DNA from: Prochloron sp965198675
GTDB taxonomy: Bacteria; Cyanobacteriota; Cyanobacteriia; Cyanobacteriales; Prochloraceae
Assembly (NCBI GenBank): GCA_965198675.1
Contig: OZ240666.1
Coordinates: 3,162,001-3,226,000, forward strand
Direction of reading: 5' to 3'
DNA length: 64,000 nucleotides
Under the pieces are notes generated by a model, which made no database searches, was not told the DNA's origin, and saw only the letters and a program-made list of their open reading frames with translations. Made by a program: the position numbers and the translations under genes. Shown one piece after another: positions 18,290 to 28,614 of the stretch; position 1 is the stretch's first letter; every line of letters starts with the position of its first letter.

Positions 18290-19342
18290 CTACAGTAGTT
18301 GCTGATATTTAGGATCGCCTTGAAGTTGTTTGAGAACCTGTTTTATTTCCTGGGTGCGGTGTTTATTCACTACTAAGGTAACATTTCCATCCCGCACAAT
18401 GACCACATCTTCTAAACCAATAGTTACTATAGCCTCTTTTTCATTACTGCTATAAATAATCGCTCCTTTTGTATCTCTTCCCACGTGGTTTGCTAAGGTG
18501 ATATTTTCTCCCTTTCCTGGTAATAATCTTTCCAAGGAAGACCAGTCTCCCAGGTCGTCCCAACCGAAGTTAACAGAGAGCACATAGGCTAATTGGGTTT
18601 TCTCCATGACAGCATAGTCAATGCTTTTCTTCTCTAACTCTTTATAAGCGTCTTTCCCTTTTGTTCTCAAAAGTTGGATAATTTGCGGTGCGTGTATTTC
18701 TAGTTCCTGTAACATTACTTGAGGACGGAAGATAAACATACCGCTATTCCAACTATAGCGTCCGGTGTCTATAAAGGATATTGCTGTTGTCTTGTTGGGC
18801 TTTTCGGTAAAGCGACTCACTTTATAAACCGGTAACCCACCAAAATCACCTTCTTTTTCCCCTTGTTCAATATAACCATACCCAGTAGAAGGGTAGTTAG
18901 GTTTTATTCCCAGAGTAACTACAGCTTGTTTGGTAACTGCTAGTTCTGTAGCTGCTTCAATAGTGCGGGCGAAACCGTGGGTATCCCCTATCCAGTGGTC
19001 CGCAGGAAAAAAGCCCAGGGGTGTTTGACCGTGGCGTTGTGCTGCTTCTAGGGTAGCCCAAGCTACGGCAGGAGCTGTGTCTTTCCCTTCTGGTTCTATT
19101 AATAAGTTTTCTGCTGGTAATTCTGGTAACTGTTCTCTCACTCCCTGGGCAATTATAGCAGATGTCACTACCCATAATTTATCCCAATTCCCTGCTAGGG
19201 GTAAGAGACGGTCTGCTGTTGCTTGGAGCAGGCTTTTGCCGCTACCATCGAGGGAAAGGAACTGTTTGGGGCGCTTTCTGCGACTGAGGGGCCAAAATCT
19301 TTCTCCTTTACCACCTGCGAGAATAATTGGAATTAGAGTCAT
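18290..19342 (-). CDS. manC: Mannose-1-phosphate guanylyltransferase
   Basis: 350 aa. It transfers GMP from GTP to mannose-1-phosphate to make GDP-mannose for polysaccharides and glycolipids. The nucleotidyltransferase signature is complete: IILAGGKGERFWPLSRRKRP, FFPADHWI, YIEQG and EKP (RFTEKPNK). The length is that of the single-domain enzyme, without the phosphomannose isomerase extension. The gene is followed by a separate amidase gene; the two are unlikely to share a function. Confidence 0.92.
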   Translation of the reverse strand: MTLIPIILAGGKGERFWPLSRRKRPKQFLSLDGSGKSLLQATADRLLPLAGNWDKLWVVTSAIIAQGVREQLPELPAENLLIEPEGKDTAPAVAWATLEAAQRHGQTPLGFFPADHWIGDTHGFARTIEAATELAVTKQAVVTLGIKPNYPSTGYGYIEQGEKEGDFGGLPVYKVSRFTEKPNKTTAISFIDTGRYSWNSGMFIFRPQVMLQELEIHAPQIIQLLRTKGKDAYKELEKKSIDYAVMEKTQLAYVLSVNFGWDDLGDWSSLERLLPGKGENITLANHVGRDTKGAIIYSSNEKEAIVTIGLEDVVIVRDGNVTLVVNKHRTQEIKQVLKQLQGDPKYQQLL

Positions 19343-19402
19343 AATAGGGTGATAGGAGGATAGGGGTGATAGGAGTAATCTTTTTCTGGTTTGGTGGGAA
19401 AA

Positions 19403-20797
19403 TTATGAAAGAACTGGTAACTGAAAAGGATTTGCTGCTTCTAATTGGGCCGCTATTGCAATTATAGTGGCTTCTGCTGCTGGACGACCGATTAGTTGGA
19501 TGGCTATGGGTAAACCATGGTGGTCAAAATTGCCTGTGGGAAGGGCGATCGCTGGTAGTCCGGTAGCATTTGCCAGGGGGTTGGGAGTCATCCAAGCAAT
19601 CACTTTAGCGACGGTTTCTGGGGGAGGAACATGGTCCCACTCCCCAACTTTTATGGGTGAATGCATTAATACGGGAAGCAGGAGGACGTCAAATTTGTGG
19701 AAGAAAGCAATAATTTGCCTTGATACTATTTGCATTTTAGCAATTGCTCGCAAGTATTCTCCAGCGGAACCTGTTTGAGAAGCAAGCCAAGCGTTCATAG
19801 GACTCATGGCTGCTAGAGGAACTTCACTGCATGTCACTCCTGCTTGCCAAACTTGCTTAAAGGGTTCCACCAAAGGGGTCAAATCGGGACAGCTTTCTGT
19901 TATGATATGGCCCATAGCTGCCAAGGTCTGGGCTGTCTGTTCTACTGCCTGCTGATAAATCTCTACCGCAGCTCCTGTAGGTAGAACTGTACTGGAAAAG
20001 GCAATGCGCAACTGGGGTGGTTTTTGCTGGGCTGCTTCCAGGAAGGGGGTTTCCGGGTTGGGTAACCAATAGGGGTCTCCAGGAGCATAGCCTGCCATTA
20101 CATCTAAGAGTGCTGCTGCATCGGCAACGGTATGAGCCAGGGGACCGTGGGTGGCGATGCCGTTTTGATAGTCTCCTAGGGGGGCATTAGATACCCTCCC
20201 TCTGGCTGGTTTTAGCCCCACTAAGCCACAACAAGCTGCGGGAATGCGAATTGAGCCTCCTCCGTCGGAACCGTGGGCTATGGGGCATAAACCTGCGGCT
20301 ACGGCTGTGGCTGCTCCCCCACTAGAACCGCCGGAAGTGTGATGGGGATTCCAGGGGTTGCGGGTGGGAGGGAAACCTGGGGGTTCCGTATAAGGTAAGG
20401 AACCGAGTTGGGAGGTGGCGGTTTTACCTAAAATAACGAATCCAGCCTTTTTCATCCGGGTTACTACCCCTTCATCATACTTAGCTATGTTATGTTTTAG
20501 TGCTTGGACGCCATAGCTAGTCGGCACTTCAGATAGATTGTATAAATCTTTTATGGCAGTGGGAACGCCGAAAAAAGGAGTTTTTGGGGGATCGGTTTGA
20601 GCTAGTTGTTCTGTTTTTCTTCTAGCATCATCCAGTGCAAGTTCGGCGATGATAGTAGAGAAACTGCCTAACTGAGGATCGAACTGTTCAATGCGATCCA
20701 GATAGAGTTGGGTTAATTCTAAAGGGGATACCTCGCGATTTTTAATTAGTTTTGCTTGCTCTAAAGCTGAAGTAAAGGCTAAATCAGTTTTATTCAT
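19403..20797 (-). CDS. Amidase, amidase-signature family
   Basis: 464 aa with the Ser-cisSer-Lys triad of the amidase-signature family: Lys83 (AIKDLYN), Ser158 in TSGGSSGGA and Ser182 in GGGSIRIPA. It hydrolyses amide bonds. It is related to GatA, but the sequence lacks other signs of a GatCAB subunit, and no gatB or gatC is nearby, so it is better called a general amidase. The substrate is unknown. Full length with no visible damage. Confidence 0.88.
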   Translation of the reverse strand: MNKTDLAFTSALEQAKLIKNREVSPLELTQLYLDRIEQFDPQLGSFSTIIAELALDDARRKTEQLAQTDPPKTPFFGVPTAIKDLYNLSEVPTSYGVQALKHNIAKYDEGVVTRMKKAGFVILGKTATSQLGSLPYTEPPGFPPTRNPWNPHHTSGGSSGGAATAVAAGLCPIAHGSDGGGSIRIPAACCGLVGLKPARGRVSNAPLGDYQNGIATHGPLAHTVADAAALLDVMAGYAPGDPYWLPNPETPFLEAAQQKPPQLRIAFSSTVLPTGAAVEIYQQAVEQTAQTLAAMGHIITESCPDLTPLVEPFKQVWQAGVTCSEVPLAAMSPMNAWLASQTGSAGEYLRAIAKMQIVSRQIIAFFHKFDVLLLPVLMHSPIKVGEWDHVPPPETVAKVIAWMTPNPLANATGLPAIALPTGNFDHHGLPIAIQLIGRPAAEATIIAIAAQLEAANPFQLPVLS

Positions 20798-21136
20798 TAT
20801 ATATCCGCAGATGTACGCAGATGAACACAGATGAGCCCCCTTTATCCCCCCGATCTAAGGGGGGTACCCGAAGGGTGGGGGGATCGAGAAACAAGAAATG
20901 AACTACGCCGAGCCGCTACGCTGTATTGACGTCGCGGTCTTCTTGATGCCCGCAATGCTGACAAACATGAACGCGCTCGCTCAATGTTTTCTTGGTAGTT
21001 TCCCAACATTTAGCACATCTTTGAGTGGATTTTAACTTTTGTGTCGGTGCTTCTAAATAAACATCCCCCGCCTCAATGACCTTGTATTTAATGGCATCTT
21101 TCGTCATGCCAATAGCTACATCTAAGAGGGACCGAT

Positions 21137-21219
21137 ACCCACCCCCATCCCCTCCTGGGAGGGGGGCTACCCACCCCCCAACCTCCCTCCTGGGAGGGGG
21201 GCGAAGGGGGGTGGGTTGG
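21137..21219. repeat. GC-rich palindrome, tandem copies 2 and 3
   Basis: A partial copy (21137-21167) abuts a full one (21168-21219). They interrupt tnpB. Confidence 0.75.
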
Positions 21220-21605
21220 CCTTTCTGGGACACAATTAACTGTTATGGAAGCGTACCATTTGTTATTGCTCAGAAATATAGTGCAAGTAGTTGGCTTCCC
21301 CCAGGTTCTGGCCTTCCCCCTCATGGGGATTTGTATTCCGAAATGCCGCAACTCAAGTTGGCCATTCACTCCCATATTACTGTGAACTTTCCAACCAGCA
21401 CTGCTTGGATAAGTCCATCCTCTGTAACAGCGTTTTGCTTTGAATCTAGGATATTTGGCTAATCCATTGAAAAAGCGCTGATAGGCAAAATCTACTCGTT
21501 TTAGAGTTGCTTGGAGAGTTTGAGCCCCTAATTCTTTATATTCCGGCCAAACATCCTTGAAAGCTGGCAAAGAGTTCTGTTGCTCAAAATAGTCCACTGA
21601 ATGTC

Positions 21606-21657
21606 CAACCCACCCCCCAACCCCCCTCCCAGGAGGGGGGCGAAGGGGGGTGGGTTG
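21606..21657. repeat. GC-rich palindrome, copy 4, in frame in tnpB
   Basis: CAACCCACC at one end and GGTGGGTTG at the other are perfect inverted repeats; the centre is CTCCCAGGAG. It is read without a stop and adds the peptide PTPLRPPPGRGVGGWV. Confidence 0.8.
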
Positions 21658-21777
21658 AGTTCGGCGATTAGCGATGGCTGCGTTGTATAGCTCACAGTGC
21701 ATCTTGCGAGCTCTGTACAATTTACGTTCGCTCTCGACGCTTGGATATAAACGGTAGGTTATTCGGCGGGTTGGCAT

Positions 21778-22219
21778 ACAGTCTCGGTCGCTCTGTACTC
21801 TTACTATAGCTGTTTTTGTCGCTTGTTGTAAAGCCCAACTCTAAAATGGTAACATAGCTCCGTTGAGAATTGAGGGGGTATCACCCAGAAATGCCCGTGC
21901 TATCCATCCCCACCCCGTAAAACGCTGTCATATCGCGTTTTACGTAGGATGCGTTACGCTAACCCATTTAATTTAGGATGCTGCTACGTACGATGCGTTA
22001 CGCCAACAAAGTTTGTATTGTTGCTACTACTTACGGTTAGTAACGCATCCTACGACAGAAGGCCGCATCTTAGATGCGTTACGCTAACCCATTTAATTTA
22101 GGATGCTGCTACGTACGATGCGTTACGCCAACAAAGTTTGTATTGTTGCTACTACTTACGGCTAGTAACGCATCCTACGACTTCTTAGCATCCTACGGGT
22201 AGGGACTTCCGCGCATTCG
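21778..22219. other. Region upstream of tnpB with two TAGGATGCG repeats
   Basis: Contains a hairpin AAAACGC/GCGTTTT (about 21918-21942), copy B (21944-22054) and copy C (22072-22179) of the TAGGATGCG repeat, and the flank GGGTAGGGACTTCCGCGCAT. The same flank follows or precedes the copies at 8626 and 36020. No gene seen. Confidence 0.6.
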
Positions 22220-23132
22220 TTAAACAAACTGGAAACTATCTGCTGTGAGGTTATCAATTCCTTCGAGAATGAGTAAGTCTTGAGGAGCACCCCCTATATT
22301 AGCAGCAATGGTAGTATTACCTTCCTCTACGGTTAAAGTCAAGTCAGCAAACTCATTCAATTCCTGGTCAACATTATTGCCAATACTAATTATATCTCCA
22401 TCTTCCACACTGAAGTCGGTGATAGTGTTAGCCCCAGCGGGTAATTCCCCACTGACGATAATAAATGTGTCAGCACCTTCATTCCCTTGGATGGTATTAT
22501 TACCACCAGTATTGAGAGAGAAACTATCGTCACCACTACCTCCGAAGACAGTGTCGTTTTGACGGAGGGAGAATAAGTCGTCTCCCTCGTTACCGAAGAG
22601 ATAATTCTCACCCCCTCCAGCATTACCTTCCAGAGTGTCATTTCCCAACCCCCCCCACCAGGACATCTCCGGTTCCGGCAATTAATTCATCGTTGCCTTC
22701 ATTTCCGTAGAGACGGTTCCCACCAGCTCTTTGAGAGGCGTCCAGAATATCATTCCCCAGCTCCCCGAAGACGCGATCGTTGGTTTCAGCAAAAATTCGG
22801 TCATTTTCTGAACCTGCATAGAAGCGATCTGGAGCGGTGAAATTAGCTACAACGGCATCGATTTGGTCAACTCCTGCTCCTGTAAAGGTAATTTGAGCAT
22901 TAGGGGTGAGTTCTGGTTCCAACACGTCGTCTCCGGGAGTTGTGAAGACCAGTTTTGGTGCTTCATCGACATTCGTTAAACTAACCGTTACCGTAGCTGT
23001 ATCGGACAATCCTCCCTGGTCTGTTACAGTTACAGTGAGAGGAAAACTGGTAGTTGTCTCAAAGTCCAACTGACTGCTATCTGCTACAGTTATTGCTCCT
23101 GTAGCTGTATCAATAGTAAAGGCTCCAGATTC
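22220..23132 (-). pseudogene. Exported Ca-binding (RTX/cadherin-like) protein, 3' exon with frameshift
   Basis: Downstream part of a gene whose first part is 24402-24986, with an ORF-less group II intron between. It encodes the end of a cadherin-like repeat (ESGAFTIDTATGAITVAD) and then hemolysin-type calcium-binding repeats (GNEGDDLFSL, GGSGDDSFSL, GNEGADTFII), typical of secreted cyanobacterial surface proteins. Two reading frames (22638-23183 and 22220-22681) overlap at a run of eight G residues (complement of 22650-22657). One base more or less would join them, so the frame may be set by slippage. It ends with the domain DLLILEGIDNLTADSFQFV. Confidence 0.7.
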
Positions 23133-24401
23133 GTTCGGGTCGAAGGAGTGGTCACCCACCCCATCCCTGTAGGAACCGTGCATGAAACTTTCGCCTCACA
23201 CGGCTCCTATGACCTATGGGTTGAAACAAGCCTTTTAGAAGGCTAAAAAACCCTTTGATTACCTCTATCCAGCTGGTACTGGGGGTTGTGGCAATCTTCG
23301 CTTTTTACTATTCCATTTCAGTTTCCTGATTCCTACTCGGATTTACCAGAGCCTTAATTTCGGAATTAGTTTAATTTCCTACTCGGCTTTCATCTTACCT
23401 GGACCTTAAATTCAGAACTAGGTTATCCTCATCATCCGTATCTCTACGGTGGAATCGGCTATATTTCAGCCACAGGCGTCCCTATTAGTTAGTAAATTCA
23501 GCTCTCGGTCATTGCGGGCAATTGTTTAGCTATTAGCTTTCGTTCCCGCGTCCTACCCGAATGGCCTCGATAGAAGTATGCCTGCCTTCCCTCTTCGGGT
23601 ACCACCCCTGGAAGAGAGAACCATTCGTTTTTCCTCGTTCCAAATTAGAAATTGTTTTGAATCTTTAGGTCTCACCAGTTCGCCTACCGACCCCCTAAGG
23701 AAGCTGCTATCAGTACAATAACGCAGCAGGGTTTTGATTATCGGTTAAGAAGTCCATTAAGGAGGAGGTTGCCTCTAAACTGAACGCTGTACTCTCACCA
23801 ATAAGACGCTTTTTCCGGTGATTCGCTTCACCTATTTCTAGGATACCTGTTACACCGAAGGTGCCGCCCTTGGCGTCCCATGGATTCTCCTCATTAGCAG
23901 CAGTGTACGATGCGTTACGCCAACAAAGTTTGTATTGTTGCTACTACTTACGGCTAGTAACGCATCCTACAGTGGCTAGTAACGCATCCTACAGTGGCTA
24001 GTAACGCATCCTACAGTGTCTGATTCCGCCCTGCTCCCTGCCTGCTCAGGCGCGGCTGCGCAGGAGCAGGGGTGCGCTTTCCACCTCGAATGCGATTCGA
24101 GGTGGGTCGCACCGCAGCTTCACACTCCAGAGGCTAACCTGGCAAGCCTGCTTGAATTCACAGTTGTGTGTGGGCAGATTGAGATTCGCTCATCCCCGTA
24201 GGATGCGTTACTCTTCTTAATTCTGTTTTGTTTCTACTACTAACGATGGCTAACGCATCCTACGCGGTTGGACTTGGAAACTGATTGCTGACCAGCTCCT
24301 CACCAACAATTCTAATTTAGTTGTCAAGGTACATAAGTACCCAGCCTGGGGTTATATCATTCGGCTTTTAAGCCGCGACTTTCGCCCAGAACGAGTCGCC
24401 C
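23133..24401 (-). mobile_element. ORF-less group II intron remnant
   Basis: Domain V is recognisable in the complement of 23173-23206 (GAGCCGTG, GAGGCGAAAG, GCACGGTTC), followed by domain VI and a 3' end like that of the intron at 11518-14146. The 5' end is GGGCG (24401-24397), one base off the usual GTGYG. It lies inside an exported-protein gene and has no reverse-transcriptase ORF. TAGGATGCG repeats at 23904-24014 and 24198-24264 have inserted in it. Confidence 0.75.
24020..24135. repeat. GC-rich hairpins inside the intron remnant
   Basis: CTGCTC...GAGCAG around GGCGCGGCTGC, then CCACCTCGAA/TTCGAGGTGG. They are unlike the ribozyme domains I can recognise and may be a further insertion. Confidence 0.4.
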
Positions 24402-24986
24402 TATACTATAGGTTAGGGTGTCACCTGCATCTGGATCCGTAGCCATTACGGTCCCTACTGCTGTACCAACACCGCTATTTTCAGCCAAACTGAAGGTAGC
24501 ATCGTTTAGAGTAGGTGCTTGATTTACTACCTGCGCTCCTATACTTACAGGTTGAGCATCTAATTCAAATCCTGGTACCGTTTTGGCAGTAAAATTGATG
24601 GTTGTGGCAGCGAAATCCCCTGAGGTGGTAAATTCGGCTGTATATAATGTCGCTGGTGTCGTACCTACACCGGGCCAATTTCCATTTAAATCTGACCAGT
24701 TTAACAGGAGAATGCTATCTGTTGCAGGGTCGCTATCTAAATCATCTGTATCCGCAGAAATCTGTGGATTACCAAATATACTGGTTTGTAGCACATTGGA
24801 TAAGTCGTTCAGATCTAACGTCAAAGCGGAAGAATCATAATGCAAATTCAAAGCTATCCCAAGCAGGGTTTCATCTACAGGATCTGCTGTGGAATAGATA
24901 ACATCAATAGTAAAATTACTATTTGGGGATGGATTGGTCTCTGAAAGCTGAACCTCAATGATTTGCCGCATGGTAACCTCTGTCAA
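24402..24986 (-). pseudogene. Exported Ca-binding protein, 5' exon (cohesin-like and cadherin-like)
   Basis: Starts at ATG 24986 (MTEVTMRQIIEVQLSE). Residues about 8-150 look like a cohesin-type beta domain (NSNFTIDVIYSTADP, LGIALNLHYDSSALTLDL), followed by the start of a cadherin-like repeat (LNDATFSLAENSGVGTAVGT, DPDAGDTLTYSI). There is no classical signal peptide, as usual for type I-secreted RTX proteins. The frame then enters the intron remnant. Whether splicing still occurs is unknown. Confidence 0.7.
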
Positions 24987-25628
24987 TTAACTTTAATACA
25001 ATCCAATATAATGAGCCAACAATAAATATCGTATCCAATATCAGCAGAGCACAAAAAATCATCTTCCCGGAAATCTCTGCATTTTTTTCCTTGGAATAGA
25101 TAAGCACAGATTTACATAGGTATCAGTGGTTCTGTTGAACCGCAATCAGTAATTATAGCAACCGCCAGGGCGATTGATACACCCAAGTAAGTTGGATATA
25201 GTTGGCTCGAAATGTTATAACCCTTACCTGTCGGCAATTTTCAAAGCATGCTACCGGTCGAACTCATAACTGTCATGGTACGTGGTCACTGTCAAGGTAC
25301 TTGCTATAACTCTATCATTAGGGTACCAACTTTTTCCCCAATTGCCCACCCTACCACCTTTCCTCCGACCCAGCAATTTATTACCGGGCGGATCCGAAGT
25401 GCTCCAAGGCATAATACATAAAACATAAACAGGTAGGGTGTAGGGTGTGGTGAAGAGGAAAGCCATGTTTTATAAGGGTTTGAGTAATAGTTCATTTTTT
25501 GAATCTGTAAATATGCCAAAAAATTGTTAACATAAGTTAAATATTTATGCAATATATAGCAAGGGCCAGGGCGATCGCCATAACTGGTAGGGGCACGGCA
25601 CTGCCGTGCCCCTACACTGGTAACTGCT
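24987..25628. other. Gene-free intergenic region
   Basis: No credible gene on either strand. It contains a GTACCTTGACAG-type repeat near 25278-25300 and a GGCACGGCAC/GTGCCGTGCC palindrome at 25592-25613. Confidence 0.5.
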
Positions 25629-25770
25629 AATTGTTTTTTTGTTCCAGCAAGCGATCAGCTCGTTGCTTTTCCAAGTCTGCTCGTTGTCGTTCTCGTTGGA
25701 CTAACTCAAAACTCCACAACAACAACTCCCCCTCTTCGTTCCACCACCGCAACCAGTATCCCGTGCGACG
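25629..25770 (-). pseudogene. C-terminal scrap of a Uma2-family protein
   Basis: The complement reads GYWLRWWNEEGELLLWSFEL and a Gln/Arg-rich coiled tail ending LLEQKNN, as at the end of many cyanobacterial Uma2 proteins. The rest is missing and the scrap abuts the pilT fragment. Confidence 0.55.
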
Positions 25771-25775
25771 TTCTC

Positions 25776-26237
25776 GGGTTCCTGGTTATGGGAACTCTTC
25801 ACACCCGCAGCGCTCTGGAGGTGATAGACCGCTTGTTGAGTTTCTACAACAATAACGAACAGAAACCGATGCGAGTGCAAATACTGAACTCTCTGGTAGC
25901 AGTCATTTCCCAACTTTTGGTAATCACAACTGATGATAAACGTCGCCTGCCAGTTAACGATATATTAATTAATACTCCCACCATGAAAGATTATCTCTTG
26001 GCGGATGACAAAGAAGAAGCAAAGAGACTGATGGAAACGGATATTGAAGGTATGCAGGTGATGAATCAAGCTATTTACGAACACCTATTCCAGGAAAATA
26101 TCACCATGGCTGAAGCCTGGAAAATGTCTCCAAATCGAGAAGATCTCGAACGCCGGATTCGCACTGGAGATATAGACCCCCATTCTTTAGCTCGGGAATG
26201 GTTGGCTGACGATGAGATAGATGATGAGGAACTTTGA
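25776..26237 (+). pseudogene. PilT-like twitching ATPase, C-terminal fragment
   Basis: Starts abruptly in the frame FLVMGTLHTRSALEVIDRLL, the His-box region of PilT retraction ATPases, and continues through RVQILNSLVAVISQLL to the natural acidic C-terminus. Walker A and the Asp box are missing, so it cannot power retraction. The break lies against the Uma2 scrap, a deletion junction near 25773. Confidence 0.75.
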
Positions 26238-26301
26238 ATTCTGCGCGCAAAGCCGCAAAGACGCGAAGGACTAATACCCACCCCAGTCTAGTGTTGGCTG
26301 G

Positions 26302-28569
26302 TCACTGGTAACTGCTAACTGCTTTAGGTACCCTCCAGAAGTACTGCTGTTGAAATTGTTCCTCCCGAACTGCTTCTAGAAAAGCGGAGATCCTCTCATC
26401 AACCAATTCAGACAAAACATTCTCAGACCAACTCCATTGCATTGACTCTTCAGTGTGGGTGCAATTAAAACCAAGAGCAGTCAGAGCAAGCATCCCCAAA
26501 TCTAAAGTGCGATCGCTCAATTGTAGTTTTGCTCTCAATTGGTCTCTTCTAGCTATTTGCCCGGTGCGGCTGAGATACTTGGCAATACCCACAAGCTGTT
26601 GCCAGATTTCCGAGGGAGGTAATTGCTGGGGGGGTGGATAGGTGAGGGCAAGTTTTCCCTCCTGAGCAATCACCTTTTCATAACCCCGAGCCATTTCTTC
26701 CCAACTTGCTGGACATTCTTCCATCCCTATCGCTCCCTCTATCACTTCCGACTCTTGTTGCTTTCTGCGACAATCCATAATTAGCTCAAAAGGCAACATT
26801 CCCTTATAACCAAAAGAGTCATCCTTTGTCTCTCTCACTGCAATCAACCGCACTTCGTAGCGCTCTTTATAAGTATTAAAATCTAGTTCCACAATAGCAT
26901 CCCATTGCTTGTCTTGGGGCAATTCATCTTTATTTTTCCCCCACCAAATACCAGGAAAACCCTCTTCTACGCTATCATCCCAGAGTAGAAAAGTAGTTTT
27001 GAGATATTGCACCTTTTTGCCCCGAAAGTCTTGGTCATTTTCATGTCCAACATGCTCAAACCAGCAGTTTTTAATTAATAATTTCGGCACCGGATTCCCC
27101 ATACCGCAGGGTTCCAGTAGTTTTAGTTCTCGAAACAGGGCCTGTGATAAATCAGATACCTTAATAGTTAAATCCGCTGTTACCATAGGAGTCATATTAC
27201 TAACATCGGCAATTTGCTGCCGCAGGTGCCGATCTATCCCTTCCCGCAACAGGGGAATATTATCTACTGGCAGACTCAAACCAGCAGCAAAGGGATGTCC
27301 TCCAAAGCGCTCAAGCAAATGGGCCTGAGACTGAACTAATTCATATAAATCAATATTATTTACCGAACGAGCAGAACCTCTGGCTAAGTTATCTTGACTA
27401 CTCAATAAAATTGTCGGGCGACCATATTCTTGGGCAATTTGACCCGCTACTAATCCTAAGACCCCCCCTTGCCATTGAGGGTCTTCCAAAACTATAACAC
27501 TGGTGGTGGATAAATCTATCTGTGCCAGCTTCTTTTTTACTTGCTCCGTAATTTCCTTTTGTAAAGACTTGCGACGAGTATTAGCTAATTCCGTTTGAGC
27601 AGCTAATTCCTTACAGCGTTGGGGATCTCTACTGGTGAGTAACTCCACGCAAAAACTAGCATCTCCTTGAATGCGACTGACAGCGTTAATTCGCGGACCG
27701 AGTCCAAAAGAAATATCCATCGGGCGATCGCCACTTCTTTTACACAATTGCAACAAATAGGCAACCCCCGGACGCTTTGTTTGCTGTAGTTTTTCAATCC
27801 CCAGTTGAGCCAAATAACGACAATCCCCACTTAACTGGACCAAATCCGCTACCAAACCGATCGCCACCAAATCCAACAAATCTTCCCGAGGTTGTTGGGG
27901 GATATCTGGAAAACTGACATATAAAGCTTCCACTAATTTATAAGCCACTGCCACCCCAGAAAGATGAAACAAAGGATGAGTCGGGGCAAAATAGCGAGGA
28001 TTGATAATCGAGACCACAGGGGGACGTTCTGGCAGCAGAGTGTGGTGATCCGTGATAATAATATCTATCCCCAACTGACCAGCATAATCAATTTCCTTGA
28101 GATTAGTGCTGCCAGTGTCGCAAGTGACAATTAGTTTCGTTCCCCATGTCACCAATTTATCAATTCCCCCTTCATTCAAACCGTGAGATTCTGTCAGGCG
28201 ATTGGGAATGTAGTAAGTTAATTGTCCATGGTGGGGGAAAAATTCCCTGAGCACCTCCCAAAGAACGCTAGTAGAGGTGATGCCATCCGCATCGAAGTCC
28301 CCCCAGATAGCAACTTTTTCCCCCTCTCTACGAGCCTGTTCCAAGCGTCTGACAGCCCGTTTCATCTCCTGTCCAAAAGCAAAAGGACTGGTGGGTTGAT
28401 AGGCAGAAGGATCCATAAAACTAGCTAATTGTTCCCTGGTCCTAATACCTCGCTGCCACAACAATTGAGCCACATAACCACCATAGGTAGCTTGAGGATA
28501 AGATTGGACAGCTTTGAGGAACCATTGGGGTACTTCCTCAAGTGGCAAAACTCGCCATAATATTCCCAT
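26302..28569 (-). CDS. recJ: Single-stranded-DNA-specific exonuclease RecJ
   Basis: 755 aa. RecJ degrades single-stranded DNA 5' to 3' in recombination and mismatch repair. The DHH motifs are all present: IWGDFDADGITST, VTCDTGSTN and IIITDHHTL, followed by the DHHA1 domain (GGVLGLVAGQIAQEYGRPTI, FGGHPFAAGLSL). A long C-terminal extension (about residues 560-755) is usual for cyanobacterial RecJ. It is divergently arranged with the Uma2 gene, 45 bp away. Confidence 0.93.
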   Translation of the reverse strand: MGILWRVLPLEEVPQWFLKAVQSYPQATYGGYVAQLLWQRGIRTREQLASFMDPSAYQPTSPFAFGQEMKRAVRRLEQARREGEKVAIWGDFDADGITSTSVLWEVLREFFPHHGQLTYYIPNRLTESHGLNEGGIDKLVTWGTKLIVTCDTGSTNLKEIDYAGQLGIDIIITDHHTLLPERPPVVSIINPRYFAPTHPLFHLSGVAVAYKLVEALYVSFPDIPQQPREDLLDLVAIGLVADLVQLSGDCRYLAQLGIEKLQQTKRPGVAYLLQLCKRSGDRPMDISFGLGPRINAVSRIQGDASFCVELLTSRDPQRCKELAAQTELANTRRKSLQKEITEQVKKKLAQIDLSTTSVIVLEDPQWQGGVLGLVAGQIAQEYGRPTILLSSQDNLARGSARSVNNIDLYELVQSQAHLLERFGGHPFAAGLSLPVDNIPLLREGIDRHLRQQIADVSNMTPMVTADLTIKVSDLSQALFRELKLLEPCGMGNPVPKLLIKNCWFEHVGHENDQDFRGKKVQYLKTTFLLWDDSVEEGFPGIWWGKNKDELPQDKQWDAIVELDFNTYKERYEVRLIAVRETKDDSFGYKGMLPFELIMDCRRKQQESEVIEGAIGMEECPASWEEMARGYEKVIAQEGKLALTYPPPQQLPPSEIWQQLVGIAKYLSRTGQIARRDQLRAKLQLSDRTLDLGMLALTALGFNCTHTEESMQWSWSENVLSELVDERISAFLEAVREEQFQQQYFWRVPKAVSSYQ

Positions 28570-28614
28570 ATCGTCAACTCTGCTTTATTTGATTATAATA
28601 GAGACGTCTAAGTT

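Larger units (their letters stand above)
20916..21777 (-). pseudogene. tnpB: TnpB (IS200/IS605 family), broken by GC-rich repeats and truncated
   Basis: The N-terminal two thirds read MPTRRITYRLYPSVESERKL... with FNGLAKYPRFKAKR. The C-terminal zinc ribbon, RCAKCWETTKK...CQHCGHQEDRDVN, lies in another frame. A 52-bp palindrome (21606-21657) is inserted in frame near residue 40, and a double copy (21137-21219) breaks the frame before the zinc ribbon, where the RuvC-II region should be. The sequence ends at DRDVNTA. TnpB is an RNA-guided nuclease; this copy cannot work. Confidence 0.8.

Noticed and set aside
19077..19352. Forward ORF inside manC
   Set aside because: Shadow frame of a well-supported gene on the other strand.
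21076..21462. Forward-strand ORF over the tnpB remnant
   Set aside because: It reads the antisense of the GC-rich palindromes and tnpB; no start signal and no family match.
25278..25300. GTACCTTGACAG as a promoter -35 element
   Set aside because: The same string recurs near 47847 as a repeat, with no -10 box at a suitable distance.
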